From positions 496,001-560,000 of the forward strand of contig NZ_JAQIYM010000001.1 in assembly GCF_028823535.1 (NCBI RefSeq): DNA of 64,000 nt, written 5' to 3'. Below, piece by piece: positions 54,550 through 62,845 of this stretch. The stretch comes from Pseudomonas serbica (GTDB taxonomy: Bacteria; Pseudomonadota; Gammaproteobacteria; Pseudomonadales; Pseudomonadaceae). The position numbers were made by a program, and so were the translations under genes. Positions within the stretch are counted from its first letter, which is position 1; the number at the start of each line of letters is the position of its first letter. The notes under the pieces were generated by a model, which was not told the DNA's origin, searched no databases, and saw nothing but the letters and a program-made list of their open reading frames with translations.

Positions 54550-56510
54550 TGGGCGGCTCCTGGCTGAGCAGTTTTACGCGACAGCGCAGGGTCTGCCGGC
54601 AACGTGAACGTACGGAGATCGATGGTCGGCGCATTGTTGTTACCGCCCAGGCGATGATCGAGGACTAACAACCTTGCATTGGCCAGGCCTTGGGAAAGCT
54701 GACCGAGGTAGTGCTCCAGCACGAAGGCCTGGCCGGCACTCGTATAAGCCTTGTGTTCGGCGGTAAATTTCAGGTCTGCGGCCTTGGCCGTCGTGTTGAT
54801 TTCATAGGCCGTCGCCATTGCCTGGTCTCGGGCAATACTCGCTTGCAGTTGCGCCTGGTTGGTGGCTTCGGCGGCAGCTCCACGTTCACGGGCGATCAAA
54901 GCCTGCGCTCCGATCTGCGCAGCTTGCACGCCGTGATAGGCATTGGCGGCGCCCGCCGGGGGATGAATCGCTTCGACCACCGTGGCGAGAATTTCCACGC
55001 CACTGTCGAGTTTTTGCAGGTCGGCCTGCACGGCACGAGCAATCTCTTCGGCCAGCCCTACCCGATCCTCACCGAGCAAACCGTCAAGGGTTCGTGAGGC
55101 AAAGTCGTGGACGAGAATGCGGCTGGCGGTGCTGCGGATCAGCGTCGGTACATCTGCGCTGTTATAGGTCGCCGCCAACGCTGCCTGATCACTCAAACCG
55201 ATGCGATAAACAAAACGCACGTCCATGTTGACGATCTGAAAGCTCTGCTTGGCGGCACGACTGCTGGCAATCACCTGGGATTTGTCGTTCACATGGCTGG
55301 CATCCCATAAGCGATTGGCGGTCATCGGCGCCGGGCCGTCGGCGGGCTCTAGCCGGACCGGCGCTGATGGTTCACCGACACTGGTGGCCAACTCGTGAAC
55401 CACTCCGTTCTCGACCGTTAACACCCGGCCCAGCGGCCACGGCAAGCCAGCGTGCAGACCAGGACCAAACACCGTCACCGGTTTGCCGAAGCGCTCATAG
55501 ATCCCCCGTCCTTGCAGCGGTATTTCGTGGACACCCGTCAGCGTCCAACCGACAAAGGCTACGATGCCCAGCACATGCAAAAATGCCCGCCGCATGTAAG
55601 TGAAAGCCCAGATCTGTCGAAGGTCGATGCCGAAGCGGTTGTGCAATTCGTGCTGCAGCGCCAGCAATGGCTGCGGCGGCCAGCGCAACATGTCGGCGCC
55701 AAAACTGCGCGCCAGCAATGCAGGTTCCAATTGTTCGCGGCGAGGACTGAACAATGACAGCACGCCACGCAGCAGTAACTCGAAGGCAACGAACCCTGGC
55801 AGCAGGCCGATCAGTACCGCCAGACGCACCGGCCAAACCGAGGTGTCATTGCCGAACAACAGGCACGACGCTCCAAGTATCAAGCTGATGATTGTCATGC
55901 GGGTCAACTGCGCCAAGGCGCCCGCCTCAGGCCATTGAGTGCTGTTTTGCTGAGCAAGCTGACGCTCCAGAACCAGCAAACCAAAGGCCAGCGATAAGGC
56001 GAAGGCCGCGCCGACAGTGGCCGAGATTCCCAAGGCTGCAGGCGGTAAATCAAGGTTCCATGCTTGTTCGACGCACAACAACGCCAGCAGCGCCCAACCG
56101 CCAAGCCATAGCGTCGGGGCACCGATTTGCCTGAGTAGTTTCAGGCAGCCCTGACTGATTCGATCCAGCAGGCGCTCGTACCAGCCCTTCAGGACGTCAG
56201 TTTCATCAGAGTCGACCACCAGCGCCACAGGATTCATCGCCCGCGTACGCCATTGCGCCACCCACCCGGCGGATTGAAAGCCGGCAACCAACACCAGCAA
56301 CGCGGCACTCTGATTGAACAACAGGGCAGACCAAAGGGATTGCGGCGCGAACAGCCCGACAAAAAAACCCAGCACCAGGCCCAGTGCCGCAAGCACACCG
56401 AGGGCGATGGTATAGAGGCGCAATTGTCGCCCTTGAAAAACCGCCTGCTGAAAGCGCGGCAGCCTGGCTACCTGCGCCCCATCATCACCCTCTTCGAGAT
56501 CGACTTGCAT
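54546..56510 (-). CDS. SPFH/HflK-like protein A with multi-helix N-terminal membrane domain
   Basis: 654 aa from the ATG at 56510. A longer frame (to 56654) runs through a Zur-like palindrome and is rejected. The N-terminal ~330 residues hold about six membrane helices ('LYTIALGVLAALGLVLGFFV', 'LFNQSAALLVLVAGFQSAGW'). A helix near 355 and an SPFH domain ('GRGIYERFGKPVTVFGPGLH', then 'NMDVRFVYRIGLSDQAALAA') follow, with a helical C-terminus. First gene of the operon A-B-C-ATPase. Confidence 0.88.
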   Translation of the reverse strand: MQVDLEEGDDGAQVARLPRFQQAVFQGRQLRLYTIALGVLAALGLVLGFFVGLFAPQSLWSALLFNQSAALLVLVAGFQSAGWVAQWRTRAMNPVALVVDSDETDVLKGWYERLLDRISQGCLKLLRQIGAPTLWLGGWALLALLCVEQAWNLDLPPAALGISATVGAAFALSLAFGLLVLERQLAQQNSTQWPEAGALAQLTRMTIISLILGASCLLFGNDTSVWPVRLAVLIGLLPGFVAFELLLRGVLSLFSPRREQLEPALLARSFGADMLRWPPQPLLALQHELHNRFGIDLRQIWAFTYMRRAFLHVLGIVAFVGWTLTGVHEIPLQGRGIYERFGKPVTVFGPGLHAGLPWPLGRVLTVENGVVHELATSVGEPSAPVRLEPADGPAPMTANRLWDASHVNDKSQVIASSRAAKQSFQIVNMDVRFVYRIGLSDQAALAATYNSADVPTLIRSTASRILVHDFASRTLDGLLGEDRVGLAEEIARAVQADLQKLDSGVEILATVVEAIHPPAGAANAYHGVQAAQIGAQALIARERGAAAEATNQAQLQASIARDQAMATAYEINTTAKAADLKFTAEHKAYTSAGQAFVLEHYLGQLSQGLANARLLVLDHRLGGNNNAPTIDLRTFTLPADPALSRKTAQPGAAH

Positions 56511-56545
56511 AACACCCCAGTGCTTACCTTTGCCCACGCGGAATT

Positions 56546-56562
56546 TCGTTACGATATAACGA
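56546..56562 (-). promoter_or_regulatory. Zur-like box upstream of the SPFH/P-type ATPase operon
   Basis: TCGTTA-CGATA-TAACGA palindrome; its core GTTAYNATATAAC matches the box between zigA and folE2. It is 35 bases before the first ATG and overlaps the -10 expected from a TTGATA -35 at 56580-56585 (minus strand). Confidence 0.65.
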
Positions 56563-56579
56563 TACTGGTGAAATTTTCG

Positions 56580-56585
56580 TATCAA
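56580..56585 (-). promoter_or_regulatory. Candidate -35 box of the SPFH operon
   Basis: TTGATA on the minus strand; 17 bases further down is TCGTTA (56557-56562), which overlaps the Zur-like palindrome, so repressor binding would mask the promoter. The -10 is weak. Confidence 0.4.
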
Positions 56586-56654
56586 CGCCCTATCTAAAGA
56601 TGCCTTACCTGTCGCTAGGCTGAAGCCTTGACCGAAATGCATCGGAACACTCAT

Positions 56655-56668
56655 ATTACGCTCGTAAT
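56655..56668. promoter_or_regulatory. ATTACG-CT-CGTAAT inverted repeat in the lpd promoter region
   Basis: Perfect 6-bp inverted repeat with a 2-base gap, 57 bases before the lpd start. It is distinct from the Zur-type palindrome. It could be a regulator site for lpd. Confidence 0.35.
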
Positions 56669-56725
56669 TTTATTCAACGACTACTTTTACCCCTCCCCAT
56701 TCGCGTTCAATCCAGGAGTACATCC

Positions 56726-58126
56726 ATGAGCACTTATGACGTCGTGATACTCGGTGGTGGCCCCGGTGGCTACAACGCAGCGATCCGTGCAGGTCAGCTG
56801 GGATTGAAGGCGGCCTGCGTAGAAGGCCGTGCCACGCTCGGTGGCACCTGCTTGAATGTGGGCTGTATGCCTTCCAAGGCATTGCTGCACGCTTCTGAAC
56901 TCTACGACGCGGCCATGGGTGCGGAATTCGCCAACCTGGGCATCGAGGTCAAACCCACGCTCAATCTCGCCCAGATGATGAAACAGAAAGACGACAGCGT
57001 GACGGGGCTGACCAAGGGCATCGAGTTTCTCTTCCGCAAAAACAAGGTCGACTGGATCAAGGGTTGGGGCCACATCGACGGGCCGGGCAAAGTCACCGTG
57101 ACGGATAACGCCGGGGCCAAGACCGAACTGAGTGGCAAAGACATCATTATCGCCACCGGTTCCGAACCCACTCCCCTGCCGGGCGTGAACATCGATAACC
57201 AACGCATCCTCGACTCCACCGGGGCACTGTCATTGACCGAAGTGCCGAAGCACCTGGTGGTGATCGGCGCCGGGGTGATCGGCCTGGAGTTGGGTTCGGT
57301 CTGGCGGCGCTTGGGCGCGCAAGTGACCGTGGTCGAATACCTTGATCGGATCTGCCCGGGGGTTGACGGCGAAGCAGGCAAAACCCTGCAACGCTCCTTG
57401 AGCAAGCAAGGCATCAGTTTCAAATTGAGTTCAAAAGTGACCAGCGCCACAACGTCCGCAACCGGTGTTCAACTCAGCATCGAGCCCGCCGCAGGCGGCA
57501 GCGCCGAGTCGCTGGAAGCCGATTACGTACTGGTGGCGATCGGACGCCGGCCTTACACCCAAGGACTGGGGCTGGAGAACGTCGGCCTCGCTACGGATAA
57601 ACGCGGCATGCTCGCCAACAAGGGCCCTCGCACCGAAGCCGCAGGCGTCTGGGTGATTGGCGACGTGACGTCCGGCCCGATGCTCGCGCACAAGGCCGAA
57701 GACGAAGCCATGGCCTGCGTCGAGCAGATCGTCGGCAAGGCCGGCGAGGTCAATTACGATCTGATCCCCAACGTGATCTACACAAAACCCGAGCTGGCCA
57801 GCGTCGGCAAGACCGAAGAGCAACTGAAGGCCGAAGGCCGCGCCTTCAAGGTCGGCAAGTTTCCCTTTACCGCCAACAGTCGGGCGAAGATCAATCACGA
57901 AACCGAAGGCTTCGCCAAAGTACTGGCCGATGAACGTACCGACGAAATCCTCGGCGTGCACCTTGTGGGGCCGAGTGTCAGTGAAATGATTGGCGAATAC
58001 TGCGTGGCCATGGAATTCAGCGCGTCTGCCGAAGACATTGCACTGACCTGCCATCCGCATCCGACCCGCTCCGAAGCCTTGCGCCAGGCGGCGATGAACG
58101 TGGAGGGAATGGCGACGCAGATGTAG
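56726..58126 (+). CDS. lpdA: Dihydrolipoyl dehydrogenase
   Basis: 466 aa flavoprotein disulfide reductase (E3), which reoxidises dihydrolipoyl groups of 2-oxoacid dehydrogenases or the glycine cleavage system. FAD motif 'VVILGGGPGGYNAAIRAGQL', redox cysteines in 'LGGTCLNVGCMPSKALL', NAD motif 'VVIGAGVIGLELGSVWRRLG', and the C-terminal His-Glu 'CHPHPTRSEALRQAAMNVEG' are present. AGGAG precedes the ATG. No E1/E2 genes are adjacent, so it is a stand-alone paralogue whose complex is unknown. The symbol is generic. Confidence 0.93.
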   Translation: MSTYDVVILGGGPGGYNAAIRAGQLGLKAACVEGRATLGGTCLNVGCMPSKALLHASELYDAAMGAEFANLGIEVKPTLNLAQMMKQKDDSVTGLTKGIEFLFRKNKVDWIKGWGHIDGPGKVTVTDNAGAKTELSGKDIIIATGSEPTPLPGVNIDNQRILDSTGALSLTEVPKHLVVIGAGVIGLELGSVWRRLGAQVTVVEYLDRICPGVDGEAGKTLQRSLSKQGISFKLSSKVTSATTSATGVQLSIEPAAGGSAESLEADYVLVAIGRRPYTQGLGLENVGLATDKRGMLANKGPRTEAAGVWVIGDVTSGPMLAHKAEDEAMACVEQIVGKAGEVNYDLIPNVIYTKPELASVGKTEEQLKAEGRAFKVGKFPFTANSRAKINHETEGFAKVLADERTDEILGVHLVGPSVSEMIGEYCVAMEFSASAEDIALTCHPHPTRSEALRQAAMNVEGMATQM

Positions 58127-58140
58127 GCCCGAAGATCAGT

Positions 58141-58172
58141 AACCCATCGCGAGCAAGCTCGCGATGGGGTTT
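58141..58172. terminator. Bidirectional terminator between lpd and the Lrp gene
   Basis: AACCCATCGCGAGC/GCTCGCGATGGGGTT stem with a 2-base loop, then TTT. It is built from half a REP-like sequence and overlaps the Lrp stop codon. Confidence 0.7.
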
Positions 58173-58644
58173 AAAGCGGTAAATGTCCCAAAGGCAAAGC
58201 CCCTGGCGTTTTAACCGTATGAATCGCAAAGTTGCTGCGTATATCGCTCACACCTGGCAGCTTCAATAAACACCCAGTGAGGAACCGATCGTAGGCCCGC
58301 AAATCCGGCACCACCACTTGCAACAGAAAATCCGATTCCCCTGACACCAGAAACGCCGAAACCACTTCCGGCAATGCCGTCACGGCCAGGCGAAAGGCTT
58401 CAGCCTGTTCGTCGTTATGGCGCTCGACTTTCACCCCGACGAATACGGTCAGACCTAGCCCGACTTCATCGCGATCGAGGCTGGCCTGATAACCACGTAT
58501 CACTCCGGCCTCTTCCAGCATCCGCACTCGACGCAAACAAGGCGAGGCAGACAGGCCAATTTCCTCAGCCAATTGCACATTGCTCAAGCGTCCATCCCGT
58601 TGCAGGGCGGCGAGAATCTTGCGGTCGTAGGCATCCAGTTTCAT
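58171..58644 (-). CDS. Lrp/AsnC family transcriptional regulator
   Basis: 157 aa. An N-terminal helix-turn-helix ('LDAYDRKILAALQRDGRLSN', 'VQLAEEIGLSASPCLRRVRM') is followed by a RAM ligand-binding domain (about 70-145). It is divergent from a LysE-type exporter gene, 146 bases apart. In this arrangement the Lrp protein often senses an amino acid and controls the exporter, as in Lrp-type/LysE pairs. Ligand unknown. Confidence 0.92.
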   Translation of the reverse strand: MKLDAYDRKILAALQRDGRLSNVQLAEEIGLSASPCLRRVRMLEEAGVIRGYQASLDRDEVGLGLTVFVGVKVERHNDEQAEAFRLAVTALPEVVSAFLVSGESDFLLQVVVPDLRAYDRFLTGCLLKLPGVSDIRSNFAIHTVKTPGALPLGHLPL

Positions 58645-58790
58645 GATTTGGCAGATCCCGCTGGCTGAGCTGTGATTTGTTGGCAGGTTATGCCAAAACT
58701 GACGGCTTTAGAAGTGAACTACGCAAGCACATGCCCTGCCCTCCAGCCCTAGACTGGCCCTACTGAATCGACAACGAACAGGGGTGCAAC

Positions 58791-59420
58791 ATGGCAGGAC
58801 TGTGGCTGTTTTTCATGGCGCTGGCAGTGGTTTATCTGTTACCGGGCCCGGACATGATCCTGCTGCTGCAAACAGGCGCCCGTCAGGGCAAAGGCGCGGC
58901 GTTGGCCACGGCGGTCGGCCTGGGTATCGCCCGCGGTTGTCATGTCGTGCTGGCGGCGTTGGGGTTGGCCGCATTGTTCAGGGCGGCGCCTTGGACCTTT
59001 GACGTGGTGCGCCTGGTCGGTGCTGCCTATCTCCTGTGGATCGGTATCCAGTGTCTGCGAACGACGATGTTGCCGAACTTGAACGGTTCAGGTACGACGG
59101 ACGAAACAACACGTTGGGGTACAGCGATTCGCCGCGGCCTGCTGACCAACCTTCTCAACCCCAAGGCGCTGCTGTTCTGCTCGGTGTTATTGCCGCAGTT
59201 CATCGATCCAGTCAGCGGACCGGTGCTCGCACAATTTGCGATCCTGGGCCTGGTGTTGGTCGGTGTCGGTTTGTTGTTCGATAGCGCCTACGCCTTGACC
59301 GGCGCCGCACTGGGTCGTTGGCTGCAACGCAGCCCCGGTGCCCAGCGCCTGCAACAATGGTTGTTCGGTAGCCTGTTGATCGGTTTCGCCGTGCGGCTGA
59401 CCTTTGTTCAACAGGCTTGA
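58791..59420 (+). CDS. LysE/RhtB family amino-acid exporter
   Basis: 209 aa with five to six membrane helices. 'LFFMALAVVYLLPGPDMILL' contains the L-P-G-P-D variant of the family start, and 'NLLNPKALLFCSVLLPQFID' is the conserved N-P-K-x-x-L/x-F segment. It exports an amino acid or related metabolite. Directly divergent from an Lrp/AsnC regulator. It is convergent with the next gene, three bases apart. Confidence 0.93.
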   Translation: MAGLWLFFMALAVVYLLPGPDMILLLQTGARQGKGAALATAVGLGIARGCHVVLAALGLAALFRAAPWTFDVVRLVGAAYLLWIGIQCLRTTMLPNLNGSGTTDETTRWGTAIRRGLLTNLLNPKALLFCSVLLPQFIDPVSGPVLAQFAILGLVLVGVGLLFDSAYALTGAALGRWLQRSPGAQRLQQWLFGSLLIGFAVRLTFVQQA

Positions 59421-59423
59421 GCC

Positions 59424-61553
59424 TTATCGCACCTTGCGACGGCGGCGACTGAGCAGCAGCAACGCCGCCGCTACCACCATCACCACGCCGCCTATCTGCA
59501 CTACGATCTTGTAAGGCCGCAGGGCTGAACGAGCGGCGTCGGTGACCTGCGTGACATAGCGCTTGTCGGCGTTCTCAAAGTCGGGATACGGACACTGATG
59601 GCCAAAGTCAGCCGCCCACTCCACGAATGGTCCCTCTTTGACATATCGCTGGTACAGCGCACTTTGCTCTTCGAGGCTGCTGTTCCAACCGGCCGCTTCA
59701 CACAGCACCGCGGCAAACGCCTGGCTGGTGTGCGGCAAATTGTCGGCAGCACGGCTGGCCAATGCAGTGGCCACGAAGCGATAGTGGTAGCGCTCATCGG
59801 GTTGGGCAGCGCTGGCTTGCTGACGCTTCAGTTCGTCCTCGGCCACCAACAGCCCGACCTTGAGTTCATTGCTCTCCAGGCTGAAGTTGCCACCGAACGT
59901 GGCGTAGTCCGGCGCCATTTCATAACCCAGGATGTCCATCCCCCACTCGCGTGCGGTCCAGGCTGCGTTGAACAGTGCTGCAGCCCGTCGCGTCGGCCAC
60001 CATGCCGAATCGGCAGCCAGGCGTTGCTGGCCATACAACCTGGCTTTATGGCGCAGGCCATCATTATCGAAATACGCCGGCGCCTGTTCGTAGTGCCCCT
60101 CGCGCAGTAAACGCCGCCCAAGCAGATTGCGCAGGCTCGCCGCTACCGGCAGGGGCACGTAGTTGTCCCGGTCCTCTTGGCTCAGTGGCGGTGGCGCCGG
60201 TACCTGGGTGTCGACGTAATGCTTGAGTTCGTCCAGCGTCAGCACGCGTTCGGCAACAGTGGCGGCGTCCAGCCAATAGATGCCTTGGCTGCGGTACAAC
60301 TGGTCGAACGCCTGCAGGTAATCCCCGCGTTGCAGGGCCAGGATCGCGCTTTCGCCCTCGACCCGGCATTTGGGTTCAAGGTTTTCGAAATCGAAGTCCG
60401 GCGTTCTCCTGTCGCCCCACGATTCATTCTGCGGGAAGGCCTTGGCGGCCTTGGCATACGCAGCCGCCGCGGCAGCTTTATCGCCCTCACGCACGGCCAG
60501 CTTGGCCCGCAGCCACCACGCCAGGCCGCCCTCGCCAGCGTGCTCGAGAAAGGTCTTGGCGCTGGTGAAATCGCCTTGTTGATAGTTCATCGCGGCCAGC
60601 CGGTCCGCATTGTCGAGGCTACCGCGCGTGCTGTTCTGCAACAGCTTGATCAGTTTCTGCTCATTCGGCGGTTGCTCATCGAATGACCAGCCCAGCCGAC
60701 TGATCAAGGATGCGGTCACCAGTTGTTGCACCGGCTTACCCTTGAGCAGCTCGACCAATTGATCCTCGGGCATCGCAGCCAGGTCTGCCATCAACAGCTT
60801 CAGCGAGGTGTAACCCACGGCCGAACCCTGAAGGTTTTGCGTGGCATAGAGTTCGATGGCGCTGTTCCAGTCACCCGCCGTCCGGGCTACCCGAGCTTCT
60901 TCACCGAGACTGGCAACGCCCAGTTCCAGCGGGTCGCTGAAACCATCGATGCTCAGCTGACGCGTTTGCTCAAAGGCTTCGCGGGATCGAGTCAGCAGGT
61001 CGGGAGCCGCATCGGCCTGTGAACTCATGGCGAACAGCGCCCGACCCAGCGAGTAAGCGGCCCAGGTACTGCGCAGTGCCCGTTGATCTGCGGGTAGCGC
61101 CAGCACCTTTCGGAAATATTCGGCGGCCAGCGTTTGGTCACCGGCGTTGAAGGCTACCGCACCCGCCAGATAGAACCTGAGCTCGGCTGGCAGGCTCGCC
61201 CCCCGTACCTCAACCTGACGGGCGTCGGCCAGCTCACGCAATTGCTTCACCAGCGCCTGCTGTTCATTCGTCAAACCAGCCTGCTCGGCCTGATCCCGCA
61301 GTTCGGCATGATCGGTGGTTTCACCATAGGTCTGGCCAGGAACAAGGGTGGCTGCCGTGACAGGTTTGAGGCCGGCGATCGCATGACCGAGACGACTCAC
61401 CTCGAACCTGAAGTTGCCTTCCGGCAACTCCGCCAGGGATTGACCCCGATTGTCCAGCAGCCGCATGGGAAAGTCCGGCCCGCACGCCATGGCCGGCAAT
61501 GGCAGGCAGAGGCTCAGACAAAGCATGTGACGGGGCCAGTTACGGGTGAACAT
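59424..61553 (-). CDS. Exported alpha-helical (TPR-like) protein of unknown function
   Basis: 709 aa from the ATG at 61553. Signal peptide MFTRNWPRHMLCLSLCLPLP... with cleavage near AMA-CGPDF; an N-terminal Cys would allow lipid attachment but the site is not a classic lipobox. The middle (about 90-560) has repeated helical pairs ('AAEYFRKVLALPADQRALRS', 'AAAAAYAKAAKAFPQNESWG') like TPR repeats. One membrane helix near the C-terminus ('YKIVVQIGGVVMVVAAALLL') is followed by RRRRKVR. It overlaps the DUF3142 gene by 14 bases. I do not recognise the function. Confidence 0.82.
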   Translation of the reverse strand: MFTRNWPRHMLCLSLCLPLPAMACGPDFPMRLLDNRGQSLAELPEGNFRFEVSRLGHAIAGLKPVTAATLVPGQTYGETTDHAELRDQAEQAGLTNEQQALVKQLRELADARQVEVRGASLPAELRFYLAGAVAFNAGDQTLAAEYFRKVLALPADQRALRSTWAAYSLGRALFAMSSQADAAPDLLTRSREAFEQTRQLSIDGFSDPLELGVASLGEEARVARTAGDWNSAIELYATQNLQGSAVGYTSLKLLMADLAAMPEDQLVELLKGKPVQQLVTASLISRLGWSFDEQPPNEQKLIKLLQNSTRGSLDNADRLAAMNYQQGDFTSAKTFLEHAGEGGLAWWLRAKLAVREGDKAAAAAAYAKAAKAFPQNESWGDRRTPDFDFENLEPKCRVEGESAILALQRGDYLQAFDQLYRSQGIYWLDAATVAERVLTLDELKHYVDTQVPAPPPLSQEDRDNYVPLPVAASLRNLLGRRLLREGHYEQAPAYFDNDGLRHKARLYGQQRLAADSAWWPTRRAAALFNAAWTAREWGMDILGYEMAPDYATFGGNFSLESNELKVGLLVAEDELKRQQASAAQPDERYHYRFVATALASRAADNLPHTSQAFAAVLCEAAGWNSSLEEQSALYQRYVKEGPFVEWAADFGHQCPYPDFENADKRYVTQVTDAARSALRPYKIVVQIGGVVMVVAAALLLLSRRRRKVR

Positions 61554-62736
61554 TCGAAGCTCCTTGATCAATTTTTGCGCAGCGTGCCCAACCAATGCCG
61601 CGCTGTCCGCCGGCCGCAATCCGACCGTCGCGCAGGCGGGTGAAGGTAAGCAGATTCGGGTCTTGTTGCAACGTATAACCGGCCAGCGCATCGGCCCCCT
61701 CGCAACCCTGTACTGCCAGGGTCACGCGCTTGGGCCAGGCGCTGTCAAGGTTGCCCTCATTGGTTATGGCGATGTCAGAGAGACCTTCATGAGCGGAGAG
61801 ATTCAGCGCCAGATGACTGCGCAGGACCTCACCCCGCGACACCGCGCGCAAGGTCGAGAGGCTCCAGGCTCGGCGGTCGTTGGCCAAAGGCAGGCGGAAC
61901 CAGATCAGACCCGCCAGATGCGCCGGCGGATCCGCACGCAGCCGGGCGGCTAGCTTGCTCAATTGCAGTGGATCAGCCAACAACTCCCGACGCTCGCCAC
62001 GGCTTTCAATCGCTACTTCGCTTTCCACGACGGGCGCACCACCGACGCTTGGCAGCAACGCGACCCCATAAGCCGGCAGCGCCAGGAAAAACGGTTTCGA
62101 CGTGATTCGGCTCCAGGCCATTGCCCATTGTCGAGCGAGGTCGGGATCGAACAAGCCGCGTCGCGGATCGCTCACGGCATGTACCTGCAAAACGCTGCTA
62201 TCGATGCTGGATAACAAGGCCGGCAACGCCTGACTGTCGAGCCACGCTGGCAATGCAGTGATGCTCAAGGCAATGGACGACGGCAACACCGATCGCAGAT
62301 GCACAAGAAATTCACGATAGGCAGGCAGCCGGGCGTTGCCCGCGTCGTGGTCGATTTCCACGCCGGCGAGACTCAGGCCCTGCCCCTGCCAATCCGTGAT
62401 CAATTGCTGGATTTGCAGCGTGACCTCGTCTTGATTCAGCGATTGGAGCTGGCCATCAAGGCGAATCACCGCAATCAACGACCGGCCATCACGCCTGAGC
62501 AGCACCGGATCGATCCGCGCCCGACTCCAGCCCGCCTGAGGGAATGCCTGTAGTGCCAGCACCCGCAAGGTGGAAAAATCAGCGCGACTGTCGCGCAACG
62601 CGGCGTCGTGCGCGGGGGTCCATTGTCTTTGCCAGACATAGAGTTGTTGATCGAGTGGCGGCGCGTCCTGCTGCTCGCAACCACTGAGCAGCGCCAGCGT
62701 CATCAGCGAGATGACCACGCGAGTAAGGAAAACCAT
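61540..62736 (-). CDS. DUF3142 family lipoprotein
   Basis: 398 aa from the ATG at 62736. A lipoprotein signal ends 'VVISLMTLALLSGC' (lipobox L-S-G-C). The body is DUF3142-like: 'LYVWQRQWTPAHDAALRDSR', 'GVEIDHDAGNARLPAYREFL' (with the glycosidase-like V-x-I-D-x-D segment), 'PFFLALPAYGVALLP' and a C-terminal beta-rich part. DUF3142 has a TIM-barrel, sugar-hydrolase-like look, but activity is not established. Its 3' end overlaps the TPR-like gene by 14 bases, which suggests coupled translation and a joint role at the envelope. Confidence 0.88.
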   Translation of the reverse strand: MVFLTRVVISLMTLALLSGCEQQDAPPLDQQLYVWQRQWTPAHDAALRDSRADFSTLRVLALQAFPQAGWSRARIDPVLLRRDGRSLIAVIRLDGQLQSLNQDEVTLQIQQLITDWQGQGLSLAGVEIDHDAGNARLPAYREFLVHLRSVLPSSIALSITALPAWLDSQALPALLSSIDSSVLQVHAVSDPRRGLFDPDLARQWAMAWSRITSKPFFLALPAYGVALLPSVGGAPVVESEVAIESRGERRELLADPLQLSKLAARLRADPPAHLAGLIWFRLPLANDRRAWSLSTLRAVSRGEVLRSHLALNLSAHEGLSDIAITNEGNLDSAWPKRVTLAVQGCEGADALAGYTLQQDPNLLTFTRLRDGRIAAGGQRGIGWARCAKIDQGASNVHP

Positions 62737-62762
62737 GAGTGAACGCTTGTCCCTGAAATGCA

Positions 62763-62785
62763 CAAAGGGCCTCCTCGGCCCTTTT
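62763..62785 (-). terminator. Terminator after the ferredoxin-reductase-type gene
   Basis: AAAAGGGCC/GGCCCTTT stem with a 5-base loop, about 60 bases past the stop codon; A and T runs flank it. It also lies ahead of the DUF3142 gene on the same strand. Confidence 0.7.
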
Positions 62786-62845
62786 CGATATGCTCCTACC
62801 CTACTCAGCCATCCACCGTCGGGCAATGGCTTGCGCGACCAAGAC

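Noticed and set aside
56511..56654. N-terminal extension of SPFH protein A (48 residues)
   Set aside because: The extension crosses the Zur-like palindrome and a -35-like box, is A+T-rich and lacks a good ribosome site; the ATG at 56510 fits the start of the membrane region better.
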